Shown here one piece after another: positions 52,201-56,445 of a DNA stretch of 64,000 bases. Within the stretch, counting starts at the first letter, position 1. The number at the start of each line of letters is the position of its first letter. The notes beneath the pieces are model-generated. The model was not told the origin of the DNA. It saw only the letters and a program-made list of their open reading frames with translations, and made no database searches. Source of the DNA: Capra hircus. Taxonomy: Eukaryota > Chordata > Mammalia > Artiodactyla > Bovidae. A program made the translations under genes and the position numbers. Location of the stretch: NCBI RefSeq assembly GCF_001704415.2, contig NC_030831.1, positions 42,144,134 through 42,208,133 on the forward strand, in the 5' to 3' direction.

Positions 52201-54791
52201 GCAGGAGACACAAGAGATGCGGGTTTGATCTCTGATTTGGGAAAAACTCCCGGAGGAGGAAATGGTGACCCACTCCAGTATTCTTGCCTGGAGAATCACA
52301 TAGACAGGAGGACCCTGGCAAGCTACAGTCCATAGGGTCACAGAGTCAGACATGACTGAAGCAACTTAGCCTGCGTGCATGGTGTATGTATGTGAATCCA
52401 AAACTCCTAATTTATTCCTCCCAGCTTTCCTCTTTGGTAACTGTAAGTTTGTTTTCTATGTCAGTGAGTCAGTTTATGTTTTGTAAAGAAGTTCATTTAG
52501 GTTGTTTTTCTAGATTCCACATATAAGTGATATCATAAGATACTTGTCTTTCTCTGTCTGACTTTCCATAAGCAGTTCTTTTTATTTTTTTCTCCTTTAA
52601 ATATTTATTTATTTATTAATTTACTTGGCTGCGCTGGGTCTTAGTTATAGGTTACAGGATTTTCATTGTGGTGTGCTGGGTCCCTGGTTGCGGCATGCGG
52701 GATGTAGTTCCCTGACCAGGGCTCGAATCCAGGCCCCCTGAATTGGGACGGTGAAGTCTTAGCCACTGGACCACCAGGGAAGTCCCTCGGTGGTCACATC
52801 TTCAAATACATTCCTGTGGATGAGTGAGTGCCTCCCTCCCCAAAGCCACACCAACTCCAGTTATGATGACTTTTTAATACTTAATCAATTAATAAATCGT
52901 CCATCATTGCTTTTGTTTTCATTTCTTTTATTATCATTGAACATGTTTAAAAATATTTATTGGCATTTTATAACTCTTCCTCTGTGATTCATCTATCTAT
53001 ATCCTTTTTTCATTTTTCAATTGAGCTGTTATCTTTTTCTCATTGTCTTTCAAAACCCCTCTGTGATGTATTCTTCAGATATGTTCAAATATGTTTAAAG
53101 GTATATTCTTCAAAATAGACATAAAATCTGTGTGTGTCCCCACGATAAGTATCCATCCTACCTGGGGATAAGTGGTTCTTGGGGGTCAGTGGTTCTGACC
53201 AGCGCTGATTGCTCTGTTCACATTTGGAGGGGAGCTCATCTCTTTCACCGTTTGTTGAGAATTTGCAGGAGTTGCTCACCCCGAGGGCAGAGGCTGAGGT
53301 GCCCCAGCTGAGGTGTTCCTCTCTAGAGGCTGGCCCCGGATTGTGTGATCTGTGTCCTTAGTAGACATCTTATTGTTGTATCATCCTAATGAGATTGTCC
53401 TGGTCCATCATATAAGATAAACAAAGAGCAGTAAAGAAAAGAAGATTCCTAGGATAGCCACACTGATAATAACGTTTACTTTTGGCCAGGCCCAAGAGTG
53501 AGTTTCATGGTCTGTAAATCACAAGGGTATGAGCTGTGGTGGAGGAAAATGTATTATCTGAGTCCTGGGGAAGTCCTAGGGGAGGAATCCAGGGATCCTA
53601 TGGGGCTGATGTAGGAGGATAATTTTATGGTAATGTGGGATGGTATAAAATATGCTTACCTTGGCCTAAAACTGTGCCTTGTTCCTCATCAGTTTCACTC
53701 ACTGGCCCCCATGTACTATCGTGGATCTGCGGCAGCTGTCATAGTGTACGACATTACCAAGCAGGTAGGAACGCCCCCTTTAGAACTTTGGTGCCATCTA
53801 TGGCCTCTCTCTGTTCTAGAAAGACCAAAGCAGGGACTTCACTGCCTGAGTCCTGCCTGGAGCCTGGGATGAGGTTGCATAGCACGGTGCAACAGTGGTT
53901 GCTGGGAATGAACACTAAATGCTAAGTTTATCTTGTCTATATGTAGCAAGTGGAGAAAGAGTTGGGAACCCACACAGGTATTCTTACCTGGAGAATCCCA
54001 TGGACAGAAGAGTCTGGTGGGTGACAGTCCATAGGGTCACAAAGAGTCAGACACAACTGAGCAACTAAACAACAGCAACATGTAGCAAAGCCTTTCAAAT
54101 CTATTTGCTAAATTAAACAACAGTCATCATTCATTTTTAAAATTGATTGTGTGTTCGTAGGGGTAAGGTCATGCCTGCTGATACTGTTCTCCAGAATGTT
54201 CAATTTTGTTAAGAAAAGGAAAACTATTTTTCAGTTTTGCATCTTTGGTTATTGTTGTTGTTTAGTCACTAAGTCATGTCCAACTCCTTTGCGGAAAAAA
54301 AAATATATATATATATATATATCTGTTTTTTCATTTCTGATAAATCATGAACAACATTGTTTCAGGCCTGTAGCTTCATCTTATTCATGTTAAGGCAGGG
54401 CTGTAATTTAAAATTAATGTTATTTGTAGAAGGAAATTACTAACATGATTATCTTAACTTCCATCAAGTTTATGTTTTAGAAAAGGAACCTTTTACAGCC
54501 TATGTGAGTAAAACTTAGCTAATACTAAATTTTGCAGCAAGATTGGGGTAGTATGTTCATCTGTGTGTGTGTGTGCCCCCTGAAAATATTTTTCTTCAGT
54601 GGGTTGTATTGGGTTTGTATTTCTGTGTGGTTGAGATATTACGTTGACGGGTCTTTCCCAAGGTTGACTACACTTTTGGTTTAGGATTCATTTCATACCT
54701 TGAAGAAATGGGTGAAAGAGCTGAAAGAACATGGTCCAGAAAACATCGTGATGGCCATTGCTGGGAACAAGTGCGATCTCTCGGACATCAG
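4246..54791 (+). CDS. RAB31: RAB31 (Rab22B) small GTPase, 5' five coding exons, 3' truncated by window edge
   Basis: Joined exons 4246-4284, 34523-34602, 39272-39353, 53693-53764 and 54685-54791 give 380 coding bases: 126 codons plus two bases of codon 127. The product begins MMAIRELKVCLLG and shows the Rab G-domain in order: P-loop GDTGVGKSS (about residues 13-21), switch I SPTIG with Thr38, WDTAGQER (60-67) with Gln65, MYYRGSAAAVIVYDITKQ, and NKCD (119-122). The full protein is about 195 residues, so the SAK motif, hypervariable tail and prenylated cysteines are missing only because the window ends. Known family role: a Rab5-subfamily GTPase acting between the trans-Golgi network and endosomes and in receptor trafficking. 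Every junction is GT-AG and phases match exactly, so this is the real gene and not a processed copy. Species and transcript ends are inferred, not seen. Confidence 0.97.
5291..5490 (+). mobile_element. BovB LINE 3' end fragment
   Basis: It carries the BovB 3' signature (CTGGGAAAGATTGAGGGCAG, then ATGAGATGGTTGGATGGCAT) and ends in GGGACACGACTGAGGGACTG plus a CAACAACAA tail. Strongly 5' truncated. Confidence 0.9.
6025..6120 (+). mobile_element. MIR SINE fragment
   Basis: The pattern of CTCACTGGCTGTGCAG, then a splice-like gap and GTCTGTGAAATGGATGTGATAA, matches the diverged MIR core. Confidence 0.5.
6681..6883 (-). mobile_element. Bov-tA SINE
   Basis: Reverse-oriented Bov-tA: CCCCATGGACTGTAGCCCGC through AGGCAAGAATACTGGAGTG, ending with the tRNA-like head CCTAGGGAAGCCC. 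Confidence 0.92.
6941..6969. repeat. Perfect 11-bp inverted repeat with 7-nt loop
   Basis: GATCCACAGGA (6941-6951) and its exact complement TCCTGTGGATC (6959-6969) flank GAGAGAA. It lies directly after an acceptor-like TTGCTCTCTTGGCA-G. Confidence 0.85.
7993..8059 (+). repeat. Polypurine (GA-rich) tract
   Basis: About 65 bases nearly all A/G on the + strand (AGGAGGGAGAGAGAGAGAAA and onward through AGGGGAGGGGGAGAGG), with very few pyrimidines. Such tracts can form triplex DNA. Confidence 0.8.
8530..8733 (-). mobile_element. Bov-tA SINE
   Basis: Near full-length reverse copy from GTGCTAAGCTGTTCAGTCG to GAGCCACCAGGGAAACC. Confidence 0.93.
8908..9024 (+). mobile_element. Bov-tA SINE, 3' truncated
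   Basis: It begins GGGCTTCCCTGGTGGCTCAG and stops at CCCACTCCAGT, losing the usual 3' half. Confidence 0.9.
9640..9725 (+). repeat. Purine-rich stretch
   Basis: A/G-dominated sequence (GGAAGGGGAGGAGAAAGAAG and following) directly upstream of the Z-DNA-type repeat. Confidence 0.6.
9741..9777. repeat. Alternating purine-pyrimidine (TG/CG/CA) run
   Basis: Thirty-seven strictly alternating bases, with the 18-bp palindrome GTGTGTGCGCGCACACAC at 9745-9762 followed by (CA)n. Classic Z-DNA-prone composition and a likely polymorphic microsatellite. Confidence 0.9.
10859..10883 (+). promoter_or_regulatory. Compound E-box/CRE/E-box element in intron 1
   Basis: Two exact copies of GTCACATGAC (10859-10868 and 10874-10883) start 15 bases apart. 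The sequence between and overlapping them forms a full palindromic CRE, TGACGTCA (10865-10872), inside the 14-bp palindrome ACATGACGTCATGT. The E-box copies resemble the M-box (TCATGTG core) of MITF/TFE factors; the CRE would suit CREB/ATF. Enhancer activity is inferred. Confidence 0.4.
11516..11770 (+). mobile_element. L1 LINE 3' UTR and poly(A)
   Basis: It ends with GTTGTTGTATGGCAGAAACG, ACACAACATGGTAAAGCAAT and an A-rich tail, the ruminant-type L1 3' terminus; a GGGTGGGA-rich segment precedes. Confidence 0.8.
11848..11905 (-). mobile_element. MIR SINE fragment
   Basis: ACATGTACTGAGGGTAACTC then CATGCCAGACACCGTGCTGA is the reverse-oriented MIR 3' part. Confidence 0.5.
11905..12260. repeat. 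Old interspersed repeat, family unassigned
   Basis: Phrases such as CTGTTGCTTTGTGACAGACC and GTGCTTAAAACAACAATTTG recall an ancient dispersed mammalian repeat, but I could not assign the family. The similar-sounding flanks of the BovB insertion at 12441 may belong to the same element. Confidence 0.35.
12441..12740 (+). mobile_element. BovB LINE insertion with inverted 5' end
   Basis: 12441 to about 12490 matches BovB in reverse orientation (ATTTTGAGCATGACCTTGCT versus ATTTTGAGCATTACTTTACT at 63976-63995). From about 12492 to 12740 it is BovB 3' sequence in forward orientation, ending GGACACAACTGAGCAACTG and CAACAACAACA. Imperfect target-site duplications TGGGTGAGAGG (12430-12440) and TGGGTGGAGG (12741-12750) bound the whole, so this is one insertion with an inverted 5' end. 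Confidence 0.8.
13197..13256 (-). mobile_element. MIR SINE fragment
   Basis: AAAGGAAACTGAAGCTCGGG and the following CAGGTAACAGC...CCCAGCTGATAA fit reverse-oriented MIR. A short (ATA)n run follows to 13266. Confidence 0.45.
13463..13516 (-). mobile_element. Bov-A2 SINE fragment
   Basis: GAAAGTGAAAGTGTTAGTTA then CAGTTGGGTCCGACTCTGGG is the linker plus start of a Bov-A2 unit; only about 54 bases remain. Confidence 0.6.
14547..14732 (-). mobile_element. Bov-tA SINE with 11-bp target-site duplication
   Basis: Reverse Bov-tA from about CTCAGTTGCTCTGTTGAGTC to TTCTTTACCACTG, bounded by exact AGTTTAAGGTT at 14536-14546 and 14733-14743. The tRNA-like 5' end is shortened. Confidence 0.92.
14780..15545 (-). 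mobile_element. L1M LINE 3' region
   Basis: Reverse-oriented L1 3' sequence, recognisable at GGTTACCACCATTTTACTG, TTATTTCACATAGCG and ACCAATTTACATTCCCACCA. It is interrupted by a poly(T) scar at 15388-15425. Confidence 0.8.
15388..15425. repeat. Poly(T)14 bracketed by a direct repeat (AAGGGTTCCC)
   Basis: AAGGGTTCCC at 15388-15397, then 14 T, then AAGGGTTCCCTTTT at 15412-15425. The host L1 would contain this sequence once. It looks like a tail-only retrotransposition product in minus orientation. Confidence 0.75.
15632..15885 (+). mobile_element. CHR-type SINE interrupted by a nested Bov-A2
   Basis: GGGAATTCCCTGGAGGCCTA through the A/B-box-like CAGGTTCAATCCATGATCAG, continued after the insert by GGCATAGCCAAAAAAA. 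Exact duplications AGAATATTCC at 15622-15631 and 15886-15895 enclose the composite. Confidence 0.88.
15731..15857 (-). mobile_element. Bov-A2 SINE nested inside a CHR SINE
   Basis: GCTGCTGCTGCTGCTAAGTC to AGTGGGTTGCCATTT is the young Bov-A2 unit in reverse orientation. It splits the CHR element. Confidence 0.9.
15990..16317 (-). mobile_element. BovB LINE 3' end
   Basis: It starts with the terminal CAGTTCAGTTCAGTTCAGTT reiteration and runs through CACCAACTCCCGGAGTTCAG to GGATCTCCTTGCAGTCC in reverse orientation. Confidence 0.93.
16786..16823. repeat. Poly(T)14 bracketed by a direct repeat (GGGATTCAGAT)
   Basis: GGGATTCAGAT at 16786-16796, a 14-T run to 16809, then GGGATTCAGATTTT at 16810-16823. 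Same structure as the site at 15388. Confidence 0.75.
17112..17162 (-). mobile_element. MIR SINE fragment (weak)
   Basis: GAACAAATATTAATATTAAT followed by GAGCACAAGCTTTACTAGGT resembles the reverse MIR 3' end. Confidence 0.35.
22195..22380 (-). mobile_element. tRNA-derived (CHR/Bov-like) SINE
   Basis: It ends TTTACCACTGAGCCACCAGG-GAAGCCC and contains CAGTAGTTGTGGTGCAGGGC and TTAGTTGCTCC, shared with the elements at 41148 and 62415. Subfamily not assigned. Confidence 0.75.
22381..22440 (+). mobile_element. L1 LINE 3' terminus (weak)
   Basis: GTTCACTTTAAAATGATTCA and TTTTGTGTTATG resemble the last bases of an old L1M before its tail. Confidence 0.4.
22897..22996 (-). mobile_element. BovB/Bov-A2 3' fragment
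   Basis: TTGTTGTTCGGTCGCTCAGT then CCCCATGGACTACAGCACAC and CAGGCTTCCCTGTCCTTC; homology fades after the cap of the BovB 3' end. Confidence 0.75.
23210..23400 (-). mobile_element. MIR SINE
   Basis: Reverse MIR: AGCCAGCACTGTTCTCAGTG, CTTATTTAATCTTTACCACA, TTTCAGAGGAAGGAACAGAA in the right order. Confidence 0.65.
24123..24340 (+). mobile_element. Bov-tA SINE, full length
   Basis: GGGACTTCCCAGGTGGCGCC to GAGCAACTGAGCATGCA, including the tRNA-like B-box region TTTGATCCCTGGGTCGGGA. Confidence 0.94.
24650..24745 (+). mobile_element. MIR SINE fragment (weak)
   Basis: CAGACCTTGGGCAAGTCTCT is the MIR core motif; flanks are diverged. Confidence 0.45.
25618..25814 (-). mobile_element. Bov-tA SINE
   Basis: GTGCTAAGTCACTTCAGTCA through CAAGAATACTGGAGTGGATT to AGGATCTTTGCCACC, reverse orientation, with a small internal insertion near the B box. 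Confidence 0.9.
27548..27600 (+). mobile_element. MIR SINE 3' fragment
   Basis: ACACCTGGCATATAGTAGAT then GCTCAGTAAAAATG is the forward MIR 3' end. Confidence 0.55.
28056..28270 (-). mobile_element. Bov-tA SINE
   Basis: ATGCTAAGTCGGTTCAGTTG to TGTGCTACCTGGGAAACTC, reverse orientation and close to full length. Confidence 0.92.
28508..28543. repeat. 18-bp tandem duplication
   Basis: GTCTGGAGAACCTGGCTT is followed directly by GTCCGGAGAACCTGGCTT, one mismatch. Confidence 0.85.
29210..29234. repeat. Near-perfect palindrome, 12-bp arms
   Basis: AAACACCATCTC (29210-29221), a single A, then the exact complement GAGATGGTGTTT (29223-29234). Cruciform-capable, though short. Confidence 0.9.
29440..29516 (+). 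mobile_element. CHR-type SINE 3' tail
   Basis: GTGTGCTGCAACTGAGTCCC then AGCACAACCAAATACATAAA and (AAAT)-type tail fit the end of a CHR/CHRL SINE; the head is missing. Confidence 0.6.
29530..29885 (+). mobile_element. L1 LINE fragment including start of ORF1-like sequence
   Basis: The forward frame at 29774 reads MKKYNTSTAGVTEGEKRDD, resembling the conserved ORF1 segment of L1 (from memory). Upstream AT-rich sequence fits older L1M. The frame is short and decayed. Confidence 0.6.
30022..30170 (+). mobile_element. BovB LINE 3' end fragment
   Basis: GGTGAGATGGTTGAATAACA through GAAGCCTGGCGTGCTGCAGT to CATGACTTAGCAACTGAACA. Confidence 0.88.
30543..30762 (+). mobile_element. Bov-tA SINE, full length
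   Basis: GGGGCTTCCCAGGTGGCGCT to AGACACAGCTAAGCAGGTTA, with the tRNA-like head intact. Confidence 0.94.
30838..30918 (+). mobile_element. L1 LINE 3' terminus
   Basis: CTGTGCTGTACACCTGAGAC and TTTTAAATCAACTACGTTCA then an A-rich tail match a ruminant L1 3' end; everything 5' is lost. Confidence 0.7.
31145..31230 (+). mobile_element. MIR SINE fragment
   Basis: CTGCTGTGTGACCTCGGGGA and AGCCACGCAGCCTCCTTTCC fit the forward MIR core. Confidence 0.5.
31672..31862 (-). mobile_element. BovB LINE 3' end with internal deletion
   Basis: TGTTGTCGTTCAGTCACTCA to GTCAGCTCTTGGCAGCTGAA. Compared with the copy at 48996, about 28 bases around the ATCCAACCATCTCATCC segment are missing at about 31791. Confidence 0.85.
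32581..32619. repeat. Poly(T)16 bracketed by a direct repeat (GATCTGTGGGC)
   Basis: GATCTGTGGGC at 32581-32591, C, a 16-T run (32593-32608), then GATCTGTGGGC at 32609-32619. No other inserted sequence is present. Confidence 0.8.
33014..33163 (+). mobile_element. CHR-type SINE with target-site duplication
   Basis: GGGACTTCCCTGCTGGTCCA to GCCAAAAGAAAAAAATAAAT. Flanking AAAATGCATCCCCA (33000-33013) and AAAATGCCTCCCCA (33164-33177) differ at one base. Confidence 0.92.
33694..33711 (+). repeat. Poly(T) tract
   Basis: A run of about 17 T with no flanking direct repeat, unlike the three bracketed runs. Confidence 0.8.
33765..33981 (+). mobile_element. Bov-tA SINE with 12-bp target-site duplication
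   Basis: GGGAGTTCCCAGGTGGCACT to GAGCAACTTAGCATGCACAC, bounded by exact GAGAAAAATGCA at 33753-33764 and 33982-33993. Confidence 0.95.
34523..34602 (+). CDS. RAB31: RAB31 coding exon 2 (residues 14-40, P-loop and switch I)
   Basis: An 80-base exon preceded by a pyrimidine-rich tract and AG (34521-34522) and followed by GTAAGT at 34603. It reads DTGVGKSSIVCRFVQDHF and then through SPTIG, with the last glycine codon split (GG|G). It holds the P-loop Lys/Ser that bind phosphate and Mg2+ (Lys19, Ser20) and the switch I threonine (Thr38). It joins exon 1 in phase 0 and exon 3 in phase 2. Confidence 0.97.
35862..36084 (-). mobile_element. Bov-tA SINE with 11-bp target-site duplication
   Basis: Reverse Bov-tA ending TTGAGCCACCAGGAAGCCC, bounded by exact CACATATAGGT at 35851-35861 and 36085-36095. 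Confidence 0.95.
36205..36275 (-). mobile_element. MIR SINE fragment
   Basis: GGCCTATTTCACAGATGAGC and AAACTGAGGGACTG are the reverse MIR signature. Confidence 0.5.
36564..36818 (-). mobile_element. Bov-tA SINE with 9-bp target-site duplication and reiterated tail
   Basis: Bounded by GAAAATCTG at 36555-36563 and 36819-36827. Its 3' tail carries near-repeats of TTTAGTTGCTAAGTGACTTG, pointing to local expansion. Confidence 0.9.
36880..37660 (+). mobile_element. Old L1/HAL1-like LINE 3' region
   Basis: The order of ATTTAACCATTGTCATAACA, AGAAATAGAAAGATGTCCAC and GATATATCAAGTGCAGGAGA resembles the 3' ORF2 region of old L1M/HAL1 in forward orientation. Highly diverged; boundaries approximate. Confidence 0.45.
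39272..39353 (+). CDS. RAB31: RAB31 coding exon 3 (end of residue 40 to 67, WDTAGQER)
   Basis: An 82-base exon after a strong polypyrimidine tract and CAG (ending 39271), followed by GTAAGG at 39354. It completes the split glycine codon and reads ASFMTKTVPCGNELHKF, then LIWDTAGQER. The DxxGQ motif gives Mg2+/gamma-phosphate contact and the catalytic glutamine (Gln65). It ends on a complete Arg codon. Confidence 0.97.
39889..39975 (-). mobile_element. BovB/Bov-A2 3' fragment
   Basis: TGTTGTTGTTCAGAGCCTAA, then GCATTCCAGGCTTCCCTGTC and TTCACTATCTCCTCCCAT; the homology then stops. Confidence 0.7.
40347..40559 (-). mobile_element. Bov-tA SINE
   Basis: GTTCAGGTGCTCAGGTGTGT to TGCGCTACCAGGGGAGCCC. 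Similar CCACAGCCCTT / CCACAGCCTTC flanks look like a decayed target-site duplication. Confidence 0.9.
41148..41437 (-). mobile_element. tRNA-derived (CHR/Bov-like) SINE, long form
   Basis: ATTTGGCTGTGCTGGGTGGT, then CAGTAGTTGTGGCCCACAGG, ending ACTGAGCCACCAGGGAAGCC. Related to the copies at 22195 and 62415. Confidence 0.8.
41481..41656. repeat. 44-bp minisatellite, four copies, CpG-rich
   Basis: Units begin GAGGCAGCGTTGCGGC at 41481, 41525, 41569 and 41613, an exact 44-bp period. Units 2 and 3 are identical; units 1 and 4 differ by a few bases. Each unit carries several CpGs. It sits just after a SINE in intron 3. Both strands have open frames through it, but nothing suggests coding. Confidence 0.95.
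41672..41850 (-). mobile_element. MIR SINE
   Basis: Reverse MIR: GTGCTCAGTGCTTACTGTGC, GGCTCAGAGAGGGTGAGTAA, CCTGGTCAAGAACACACAGC in order. Confidence 0.65.
41855..42060. repeat. Possible old LINE fragment, family uncertain
   Basis: AATGATCCAAAATCCCACAG and GTTGACATTAGGTGGCCATT resemble a dispersed LINE segment. Low confidence. Confidence 0.3.
43018..43650 (-). mobile_element. L1 LINE 3' end
   Basis: Reverse-oriented ruminant L1: CTGCTGTATAGCAAAGTGGC, GATATTGAATGTAGTTCCCT, CACATATAAGTGATATCAAA, TTGGCTGTTGTGAATAGTGA. Confidence 0.85.
44497..44708 (-). mobile_element. Bov-tA SINE
   Basis: CTTGTCGTTTAGTTGCTAAG to TGAGCCACCTGGCAAGCCCC in reverse orientation. Confidence 0.92.
45992..46216 (+). 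mobile_element. Bov-tA SINE with 12-bp target-site duplication
   Basis: TCTTCCCAGGTGGCGCTAGT to AAGCAACTTAGCATGCATCC, bounded by exact TGATGCCATAAG at 45980-45991 and 46217-46228. Confidence 0.95.
47395..47510 (+). mobile_element. MIR SINE
   Basis: GTCAGAAGACCTACATTTAC, AAGAGCTGTGTGTCTGTGGG and GTTTTCTCATCTGTACAATG follow the forward MIR core. Confidence 0.65.
48996..49354 (-). mobile_element. BovB LINE 3' end
   Basis: GTTGTTGTTCAGTTGCTAAG through GTCCCCTTCTCCTCCTGCCC to TCTTCTCCAACACATGGTTC, reverse orientation. Confidence 0.92.
49620..50235 (-). mobile_element. L1 LINE 3' end split by a Bov-tA fragment
   Basis: CCTGTGCTATACAGTAGGTC, TTTGGTAACTGTAAGTTTGT and ATAGCTGAGTAATATTTCAT, resumed after the insert by CATATATACCACATTTTCTT. 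Confidence 0.85.
50107..50186 (-). mobile_element. Bov-tA SINE fragment (tRNA-like half) inside L1
   Basis: CCCAGGGATTGAACCTTCAT to ACCACTAGTGCCGCTTGGGA-AGCCC; only the 5' half of the SINE was retained. Confidence 0.82.
51949..52111 (+). mobile_element. Bov-tA SINE, 5' truncated
   Basis: GACATGGGTTTGATCCCTGG to GTGACTGAAGCGACTTAGCA; the tRNA-like first third is missing. Confidence 0.9.
52156..52380 (+). mobile_element. Bov-tA SINE, full length
   Basis: GGGGCTTCCCAGGTGGCGCT to CTGAAGCAACTTAGCCTGCG, in the same L1 and same orientation as the previous copy. Confidence 0.93.
52598..52786 (-). mobile_element. CHR-type SINE
   Basis: TTATTTATTTATTAATTTAC tail, GGTTGCGGCATGCGGGATGT, and head CACTGGACCACCAGGGAAGT. 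Confidence 0.88.
53693..53764 (+). CDS. RAB31: RAB31 coding exon 4 (residues 68-91, switch II and beta-4)
   Basis: A 72-base, 24-codon exon between AG at 53691-53692 and GTAGGA at 53765. It reads FHSLAPMYYRGSAAAV then IVYDITKQ. The segment after DTAGQER forms switch II, and the MYYRG stretch is characteristic of the Rab5/Rab22 group. It is phase 0 at both ends, so skipping it would keep the frame but delete switch II; no sign that this happens is visible. Confidence 0.97.
53950..54079 (+). mobile_element. Bov-tA SINE, 5' truncated, with 9-bp target-site duplication
   Basis: CCCACACAGGTATTCTTACC to CAACTAAACAACAGCAAC, bounded by ATGTAGCAA at 53941-53949 and 54080-54088. Confidence 0.85.
54250..54293 (-). 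mobile_element. BovA 3' scrap
   Basis: TTATTGTTGTTGTTTAGTCA then CTAAGTCATGTCCAACTCCT, cut off by an A-run and (AT)n. Confidence 0.65.
54303..54322. repeat. (AT)10 microsatellite
   Basis: Ten AT units directly upstream of the first copy of the 103-bp duplication. Confidence 0.95.
54324..54426. repeat. 103-bp direct duplication, copy A (intron 4)
   Basis: Gapless alignment to 55573-55675 with 94 of 103 identical bases (counted by hand), same orientation, starts 1,249 bases apart. It lies upstream of exon 5 and contains AAATCATGAACAACATTG and CTGTAGCTTCATCTTA. Confidence 0.95.
54685..54791 (+). CDS. RAB31: RAB31 coding exon 5 (residues 92-126 plus two bases of 127, NKCD)
   Basis: A 107-base exon after TTTAG (ending 54684), followed by GTGAGA at 54792. 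It reads DSFHTLKKWVKELKEHG, then PENIVMAIAGNKCDLSDI, with the next Arg codon split after AG. NKCD (119-122) is the guanine-specificity motif. The exon lies between two 103-bp direct repeats (54324-54426 and 55573-55675). I found no sequence resembling the next exon before the right edge, so intron 5 is at least 9.2 kb. Confidence 0.97.
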
Positions 54792-55089
54792 GTGAGAGGA
54801 ATTTAAAAGATGTGTGTGGGGCTCATGTCCTCCCCTTGAATGTCTGTGCTTGAAACGCTGTCATACCCACGTGGTTAAGTCTGTTCTGTCATCATTTAAC
54901 CCATGTCATCCACTTGTGGTTGTCAAGATGTTATTTATTCAAGAGTAGAATTGAGGGGAAATAATTTGGAAATGCAAATATGAGGGAGCACTCACTCATG
55001 AATATTACCATCAAGTCTCCTGTACAGAGCACAGTTACACTCCTGACTCTACATGTCTTTGGTCTAAATGGTTTCATTATTTTTTAAAA

Positions 55090-55220
55090 TAAATTAATTA
55101 ATTTATTTTACTTGGCCTCACCAAGAGGCTTGCAGGATCTTAGTTCCCCAACCAGGGATGGAACCTGGACCTAGCAGTGGAAGCTCAGGGTCCTAACCTA
55201 TGGACCACCGGGGAATTCCC
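55090..55220 (-). mobile_element. CHR-type SINE
   Basis: AATTAATTAATTTATTTTAC tail, TTAGTTCCCCAACCAGGGAT, and head TATGGACCACCGGGGAATTC. Confidence 0.88.
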
Positions 55221-55537
55221 TTATTGTTGTTTATTGTTACCTTTTCTGTTGTTTTTGTCATTGTTACCACCATTACTGTTTTAGTAACATTTTCATATGA
55301 GAAGGAATGTTAGCATTCTTCACATTTTCCATAACGTCCTGTTCGTTTTCTTTCTAGACTTTAATTTAAAGGATGTGGCTGGGTCAGTATGAGCTCACTG
55401 TTTTGTTCCAAGATCTGAATTTGGTGCCTCATGTGTGAACACTTGGGCTTCCCCCAGAGAGAGTGGAGTGTCTGCCTTGGCTGTTTCTAGGCAGTCATTG
55501 TGAGTAAAGAGCAGATAAGAAAATAGGACCCTAAAGC

Positions 55538-55572
55538 GTGTGTGTGTGTGTGTATGTGTGTATATACACATA
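55538..55572. repeat. (TG)n/(TA)n microsatellite
   Basis: TG repeats followed by TATATACACATA lead directly into copy B of the 103-bp duplication. Confidence 0.9.
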
Positions 55573-55675
55573 TGTTTTTTCTTTTCTGAAAAATCATGAA
55601 CAACATTGTTTCAGTCCTGTAGCTTCATCTTACTCATGTTAAGTCAAGGCTGTAGTTTAAAATTAACATTATTTG
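55573..55675. repeat. 103-bp direct duplication, copy B (intron 5)
   Basis: Partner of 54324-54426, downstream of exon 5. Homology ends together at TTATTTG in both copies and begins at a microsatellite in both. Confidence 0.95.
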
Positions 55676-56445
55676 GATATTGAACTTCTTCTGCTGGAGG
55701 AAGGTTTGTAGGAACCCAGACTACGTAGACGAGAGCTGTGATGGTGGCTTTATCTAGCCTGATAAGCAAACTATTTTTACTAAATAAAACTAAAATAAAA
55801 AAGGAAATGGTGAATTTGCATTGTCTCCCTCCCCCCTGGTTAATTTAATTCTCAGCAATGCGAGTACTTAATTTTCGTAAAGACCACGACCCACGCTTCA
55901 GGTTTTGCTAATCCAAACATGATGAAACCAAAGCGTGATGAATAATGAGAACAGACCTTGTGGAAACCCTGAAGGTAGTCTCTGCCAGGTTGCTCTGTTT
56001 CTTTGGGATTTCAAAAGCTTTATATCACATTGCATCAGGCTGGTTTGTAATCACACCCATAACCACCACTTAACTGTTTGTTTTTCAGGGTACAAATCTT
56101 TAAACTCTCTAGACTTAGTTTAGATCTCTGCCTTCTTTACTGTAACCCTGAGACAACCTGATCATCTAGAATTCCCAGCCAAATGGCTTTCACTTCTGTT
56201 GTTGGAGGAAGGTGGGGTGGGCAGATGGAGGTGGGCTCTGCTGAGAGAAGGCCTCTGCTGTCAGCTGACACCACGGATTGTGGTAAAGGTGTGCCTTTGA
56301 GTGAACTAAGCCTTGAAGATCGTGGGAACACTGATGGGTGACAGTTTAAGCAGAAAATGATTTAAACGTGAATGGAATTAGGACTCTTGATTACAGGGAA
56401 TTGAAACCCAGTTGAAATTAGTTTCAGGAAAAAGTGGAATTTGTT

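Larger units (their letters stand above)
51841..52566 (-). mobile_element. L1 LINE 3' end split by two Bov-tA SINEs
   Basis: L1 pieces at 51841-51948, about 52112-52155 and 52381-52566 (e.g. GTGTACAGCAAAGTGATTTT and CACATATAAGTGATATCATA) are one element interrupted twice. Confidence 0.8.
39354..53692 (+). other. RAB31: RAB31 intron 3 (14,339 bp)
   Basis: GT-AG intron, phase 0. It holds several Bov-tA/BovB fragments, CHR-type SINEs, three L1 3' ends in minus orientation and the 44-bp minisatellite at 41481. Unassigned stretches are 39354-39888, 39976-40346, 42061-43017, 43651-44496, 44709-45979, 46229-47394, 47511-48995, 50236-51840 and 52787-53692. The block 50450-51360 looks repeat-free. 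Confidence 0.9.
53765..54684 (+). other. RAB31: RAB31 intron 4 (920 bp)
   Basis: Short GT-AG intron, phase 0. It contains a 5'-truncated Bov-tA, a BovA scrap next to an (AT)n run, and the upstream copy of the 103-bp duplication. Confidence 0.95.
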
